From: Thioalkalivibrio sp.
GTDB taxonomy: Bacteria > Pseudomonadota > Gammaproteobacteria > Ectothiorhodospirales > Ectothiorhodospiraceae
DNA length: 8,958 nucleotides
Assembly (NCBI GenBank): GCA_003563455.1
Contig: PWRV01000180.1
Location: 1-8,958, forward strand
Direction of reading: 5' to 3'
Part shown: piece by piece, positions 6,289 through 8,958 of the stretch
Layout of the letters: each line of letters starts with the position of its first letter
Numbering within the stretch: the stretch's first letter is position 1
Notes under the pieces: generated by a model
Databases searched by the model: none
What the model was told of the DNA's origin: nothing
Seen by the model: the letters and a program-made list of their open reading frames with translations, nothing else
Made by a program: the position numbers and the translations under genes

Positions 6289-7035
6289 ATGTCGCAGGGT
6301 CCCGTTTATCATGGCTATCGCCTCCACCTCTGTGGCGCGCGGCCGGATGCGGCACGTGTGTTCCAGGCGGTGGTGGCTGGGGACTTTGCCGAGAAGACGG
6401 TGTTCAAGAGCGACGGTCGAACCTACAGCGCCTTGATCGAGATTGGCAGTAAGGCCTGCGTCCTGAAGATACCGCACGATCGTAACCGCCGCCTTTCGCA
6501 GCGAATGCTGTCGTTTTTTCGGCCCAGTATGGCCGTGCGGCAGATGGAAAGCATGGTGCAGCTGAGGCAGCTCGGCTTTCGGGCGCCGGAACCGCTATGC
6601 GCGGGGGAACGCCGTTTGATGGGCGTTCTGACGGATTCGTTTCTACTGTACGAATACGCAGAGGGACGGAAAGCGACCCGCGACGACGCGGCACTGCTGA
6701 CTCCGGAACTCTTGCGCCTGCACGAAATGGGCTTCATGCGAAACGATCCACACGCGAAAAACTACCTGATCGACGATGAAGGGGTGGTATTCATCGACGC
6801 CACTCTCCGCCGGCCACGATGGTTCCGGACCCTATCCCTGCGCCGGGAATTGGTCCGTTTCACGGACAGTTCTCCAATGGCTGTGGCATACATTCCCGAT
6901 CGGATAACGGGTTCCCCGGCCTACCGGATCGCGCGCGCGTCCACGGGTATCACACAGTGGTGGAAGCACACGAGGCGCAACCTGCGGCTATGGTTGAAAG
7001 AGCGCACCGAAGCGAACTCCCGGCGGGAGCGGTGA
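6289..7035 (+). CDS. Lipopolysaccharide core kinase-like protein (RfaY/WaaY family)
   Basis: A 248-residue kinase-like protein. KACVLKIPHDRNRR (about residues 55-68) supplies the ATP-binding Lys60, in a sequence typical of RfaY, and FLLYEYAEGRKAT (about 118-130) is the hinge. LLRLHEMGFMRNDPHAKNYL (about 141-160) is the catalytic loop with Asp153 and Asn158. VVFIDATLRRPRWF (about 166-179) contains the metal-binding Asp170. Enteric WaaY phosphorylates heptose II of the LPS core in the cytoplasm; a similar job is inferred here, although the acceptor heptose is not proven. The gene starts six bases after the preceding kinase and surely shares its transcript. It lacks a strong Shine-Dalgarno sequence at usual spacing (TGGAG lies 15 bases away), so reinitiation is plausible. 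The C-terminus is rich in Arg and Trp, which could favour the membrane surface. Its stop lies in the stem of the hairpin at 7024-7052. Confidence 0.85.
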   Translation: MSQGPVYHGYRLHLCGARPDAARVFQAVVAGDFAEKTVFKSDGRTYSALIEIGSKACVLKIPHDRNRRLSQRMLSFFRPSMAVRQMESMVQLRQLGFRAPEPLCAGERRLMGVLTDSFLLYEYAEGRKATRDDAALLTPELLRLHEMGFMRNDPHAKNYLIDDEGVVFIDATLRRPRWFRTLSLRRELVRFTDSSPMAVAYIPDRITGSPAYRIARASTGITQWWKHTRRNLRLWLKERTEANSRRER

Positions 7036-7052
7036 TACTTCACTCGCTCCCG
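7024..7052. terminator. Strong hairpin between convergent stop codons, probable bidirectional terminator
   Basis: CGGGAGCG (7024-7031) pairs with CGCTCCCG (7045-7052), and GTGA (7032-7035) pairs with TCAC (7040-7043). The loop is TACT and a single T at 7044 is bulged, giving 12 base pairs. The TGA of the RfaY-like gene and the TGA of the GT2 gene lie opposite each other in the stem, and the loop is exactly the 4-base gap. No T-run follows on either strand, so it may act as a weak intrinsic or Rho-assisted terminator, or as a 3'-end stabiliser for both mRNAs. Confidence 0.6.
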
Positions 7053-7945
7053 GGTTGCGGTCTCCGCAGAATTCTGAGCCCGTACGGGACAAGGCGCGGG
7101 TTGAACCACCACAGCCGGAACGCCTGCCGATATTTCTGCCTTGCAGCCTCGCGTTGCCCGCCCAGCGCCAGGATCTCGGCCTGCTTGAGCAGGTAGATTG
7201 CGTGCGCCTTCGGACGGGCACGGAGATCCGGGATGATCTTCCGGTACAGACGCTCGAATCCCTCGACGAAGTTGTTGATGTTGCCGGTGATCCGCTGATC
7301 CGCATCCGAGCGCTTGTTGGCGAGCGGTTCCATCACGGATTCGAAGCGGAAATGCCGGGCGATGCGGATGTAGAGGTCATAGTCCTGTCGGGCAGGCAGG
7401 CTTGTGTCAAACGTACCTACAGTGTCGAAGACCTCGCGGCGACAAAGCACTGTTGACAGCTTGGGAGCCCGGCCGCCGGTCTTGCGCAGCAGCCGTTCCA
7501 GGATCCAGCCCTGCATCTTTGGTCGTGCCGTCCGTATGCGTCCGTCAGCCTTGTGGTCACGGAATCCCGCATCGATCACCCCAACGTCGGGCGCGGACGA
7601 ATCCAGCAGGGCGACCTGCATTTCAAGCTTTTCCGGCTCCCAGTCCTCGTCGTCATCTAGGAACGCGATGTACCCGGCCGTTGCGTGGTGGATTCCGGTA
7701 TTGCGGGCCCCGGAGCCGCCACTCTCGCCGTGGTTGACGATGTAACGGATGCGCGGGTCGTCAAAAGTCTCTGTGAGGAGCCGCTGGGTTTTCGTCTGCT
7801 GCGGGTGCCCCACGCCATTGTCATCAACGATGACCACCTCGAGACTGGAAAACGTCTGCGCCAGCACGCTGCGAATGGCGCGGCACAGTAGTTCCGGACG
7901 CCGGTGGGTCGGGATCACGACGCTTACGCGTGGGGTGCTGGCCAT
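7040..7945 (-). CDS. GT2 family glycosyltransferase (GT-A fold)
   Basis: A 301-residue inverting glycosyltransferase. RVSVVIPTHRRPELLCRAIR (about residues 6-25) and LAQTFSSLEVVIVDDNG (about 28-44) are the start of the GT-A nucleotide-binding domain. GSGARNTGIHHATAGYIAF leads to LDDDEDW (about 96-102), the metal-binding DXD region, and PARQDYDLYIRIA (about 184-196) holds the acceptor-side acidic motif. The C-terminal 70 residues form a helical tail with FRLWWFNPRLVPYGLRIL, often seen in cytoplasmic GT2 enzymes of LPS clusters. The frame is open to an ATG at 8095, but I chose 7945 because MASTPRVSVVIP begins exactly at the conserved strand and GAGA lies about seven bases upstream. It probably adds a sugar to a core or O-chain intermediate. 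It is an isolated minus-strand gene between plus-strand genes and must have its own promoter. Confidence 0.92.
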   Translation of the reverse strand: MASTPRVSVVIPTHRRPELLCRAIRSVLAQTFSSLEVVIVDDNGVGHPQQTKTQRLLTETFDDPRIRYIVNHGESGGSGARNTGIHHATAGYIAFLDDDEDWEPEKLEMQVALLDSSAPDVGVIDAGFRDHKADGRIRTARPKMQGWILERLLRKTGGRAPKLSTVLCRREVFDTVGTFDTSLPARQDYDLYIRIARHFRFESVMEPLANKRSDADQRITGNINNFVEGFERLYRKIIPDLRARPKAHAIYLLKQAEILALGGQREAARQKYRQAFRLWWFNPRLVPYGLRILRRPQPGSE

Positions 7946-8068
7946 TGGGATTCTCGGGTCGGGCCACTCGTCAGGCCAAAGCAGGGCGGCGCCGTGGCAT
8001 GGGGTGTCAGTTGGAGCGGACGGTCCTGTCCGAGAGACGTTCGCGAGGTGGGGCACGGCGGGTCCCGG

Positions 8069-8085
8069 AAAACCCCCCGGGTTTT
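8069..8085. repeat. Inverted repeat AAAACCC-CCC-GGGTTTT (hairpin in the GT2 leader)
   Basis: A perfect seven-base stem with a three-base loop. Either strand ends its stem in four T/U, so it resembles a minimal terminator or attenuator, although the T-run is short. It lies about 125 bases upstream of the chosen GT2 start, inside the putative untranslated leader. Confidence 0.4.
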
Positions 8086-8118
8086 GAATCGCCACTTCGC
8101 TGGCGTCCCAGGGCCTTG

Positions 8119-8148
8119 AGTCTAGCCGCGAGTTCAGCCGTGGGACAA
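8119..8148 (-). promoter_or_regulatory. Weak sigma70-like promoter candidate for the GT2 gene
   Basis: On the minus strand TTGTCC (plus 8143-8148) and TAGACT (plus 8119-8124) are 18 bases apart; each matches four of six consensus bases. This would give a leader of about 165 bases carrying the hairpin at 8069-8085. Matches of this quality are common by chance. Confidence 0.2.
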
Positions 8149-8306
8149 GGTGCTGCTGCCGAAGGCGCCGATCGTCGCCCGCAGCGCTGGACCATTCTTG
8201 CCGCGCGGATCGGATAGACTCGCGGACCTGGGCCAGGGCATTTGGCGGCCGGATCGAGACGGTGCCGCGACGTTCAGTGTGGCGTCGAAACTAGCGGGGC
8301 AGGACG

Positions 8307-8958
8307 ATGAAGTCGGTTTGCATTCTGCGGCTGTCGGCGATTGGTGATGTGACGCATGTGGTGCCGGTGGTGCTGAGTCTGCAGCGACAGCGGCCGGATG
8401 TGCAGATTACCTGGATCGTCGGAAAGCTGGAGTCGAAGCTGGTCGGGGATCTGCACGGGGTCGAGTTCATCGTCTTCGACAAGAAGGCGGGGTTTGCGGG
8501 GTATCGCGAGCTGCGGCGACGACTGCGCGGGCGGCGCTTCGATGCGCTGTTGCACATGCAGGTGGCGCTGCGGGCCAACCTGGCGGCGGCGCTGGTGCCG
8601 GCGCCGGTCCGGGTCGGCTATGACCGGGTGCGCAGCAGGGATCTGCATGGCCTGGTGGTCAACCGCCGCATCCGCGCGGTGCCGCGCCAGCATGTGCGCG
8701 ACTGTCTGGCGAGCTTTCTCGAACCACTCGGGCTGGAGGCGGCGGAGCCGCGCTGGGAGATCCCGCTTGGCGAGGGTGACCGGGCGTTCGCGGAGCACCA
8801 TCTTCAGCCCGGCCGGCTCAACGTCGTGTTGAGCCCGTATGCCAGCCATCCACTGCGCAACTGGCTGCCGGAGCGCTATGCGGCGCTCGCGGACCATGCG
8901 GTCGAGGTCTACGGGGCTCAAGTGATCCTGGTCGGCAGTCCGGCGCAGGTGGAACAGG
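8307..8958 (+). CDS. GT9 family glycosyltransferase (heptosyltransferase-like), N-terminal part
   Basis: Partial gene: 217 codons are visible and the frame is still open at the window edge. The N-terminus MKSVCILRLSAIGDVTHVVP is the classic GT9 opening, with the glycine-aspartate turn near residue 13 that shapes the acceptor site. ITWIVGKLESKLV (about residues 34-46) and FDALLHMQVALRANLAAALV (about 78-97) follow the ADP-heptose:LPS heptosyltransferase pattern. LNVVLSPYASHPLRNWLPER begins the C-terminal donor domain, whose ADP-binding part is cut off by the window end. Heptosyltransferases add L-glycero-D-manno-heptose to the inner LPS core, so this supports an LPS locus. A purine-rich GGGGCAGGA precedes the ATG. 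Which family member it is (WaaC, WaaF or WaaQ-like) cannot be decided from this part. Confidence 0.93.
   Translation, partial: MKSVCILRLSAIGDVTHVVPVVLSLQRQRPDVQITWIVGKLESKLVGDLHGVEFIVFDKKAGFAGYRELRRRLRGRRFDALLHMQVALRANLAAALVPAPVRVGYDRVRSRDLHGLVVNRRIRAVPRQHVRDCLASFLEPLGLEAAEPRWEIPLGEGDRAFAEHHLQPGRLNVVLSPYASHPLRNWLPERYAALADHAVEVYGAQVILVGSPAQVEQ

Larger units (their letters stand above)
7946..8306. other. Divergent intergenic region between GT2 and GT9 genes
   Basis: This 361-base stretch should hold promoters for the GT2 gene (minus) and the GT9 gene (plus). I see a weak candidate minus-strand promoter at 8119-8148 and a perfect 7-bp hairpin at 8069-8085 downstream of it in the GT2 leader. I found no convincing plus-strand promoter. 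The open frame extending the GT2 gene to 8095 has no family resemblance and is probably not translated. Confidence 0.5.

Noticed and set aside
7946..8095. N-terminal extension of the GT2 gene to an ATG at 8095
   Set aside because: The added 50 residues are Pro/Gly-rich and unlike the family; the conserved first strand starts four residues after the ATG at 7945, which has a plausible ribosome-binding site.
8274..8921. 215-codon minus-strand ORF opposite the GT9 gene
   Set aside because: It is rich in Arg, Gln and His as expected for the antisense of a GC-rich gene; the plus strand encodes an unmistakable GT9 protein.

Overview
The window comes from a high-GC bacterium, most likely a gammaproteobacterium. 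This is inferred from LPS-type envelope genes (a GT9 heptosyltransferase-like enzyme and RfaY/APH-type sugar kinases) lying beside a cytoplasmic group 3 [NiFe]-hydrogenase. A Chromatiales/Ectothiorhodospiraceae-like host would fit, but nothing here fixes the genus.

Layout. (1) Positions 1-1117, + strand: the 3' end of a hydrogenase large-subunit operon, namely the C-terminal part of the alpha subunit followed, with a 4-base stop/start overlap, by its maturation protease. (2) Positions 1281-2105, - strand: a sulfotransferase converging on the hydrogenase operon. (3) Positions 2321-5042, - strand: a tightly packed run read from right to left: a short multi-membrane-segment ORF (perhaps the remnant of an O-antigen ligase-like protein), a GT4 glycosyltransferase and a GT28/MurG-like glycosyltransferase, joined by GTGA and ATGA overlaps. 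(4) Positions 5410-7035, + strand: two adjacent kinase-fold proteins. (5) Positions 7040-7945, - strand: a GT2 glycosyltransferase whose stop lies 4 bases from the stop of the second kinase; a strong hairpin holds both stop codons. (6) Positions 8307 to the end, + strand: a GT9 heptosyltransferase-like gene running off the window.

From position 1281 on, the genes look like a mosaic cluster for an envelope saccharide, probably an LPS core or O-chain. Glycosyltransferases of four families would build the chain, two kinases would add phosphate, and the sulfotransferase could add sulfate. Changes of strand, the lower-GC look of the sulfotransferase and the possible broken membrane gene suggest a locus assembled and reshuffled by gene exchange. 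The hydrogenase genes mark the edge of a separate energy-metabolism locus. I see no RNA gene, CRISPR array, insertion sequence or attachment site.
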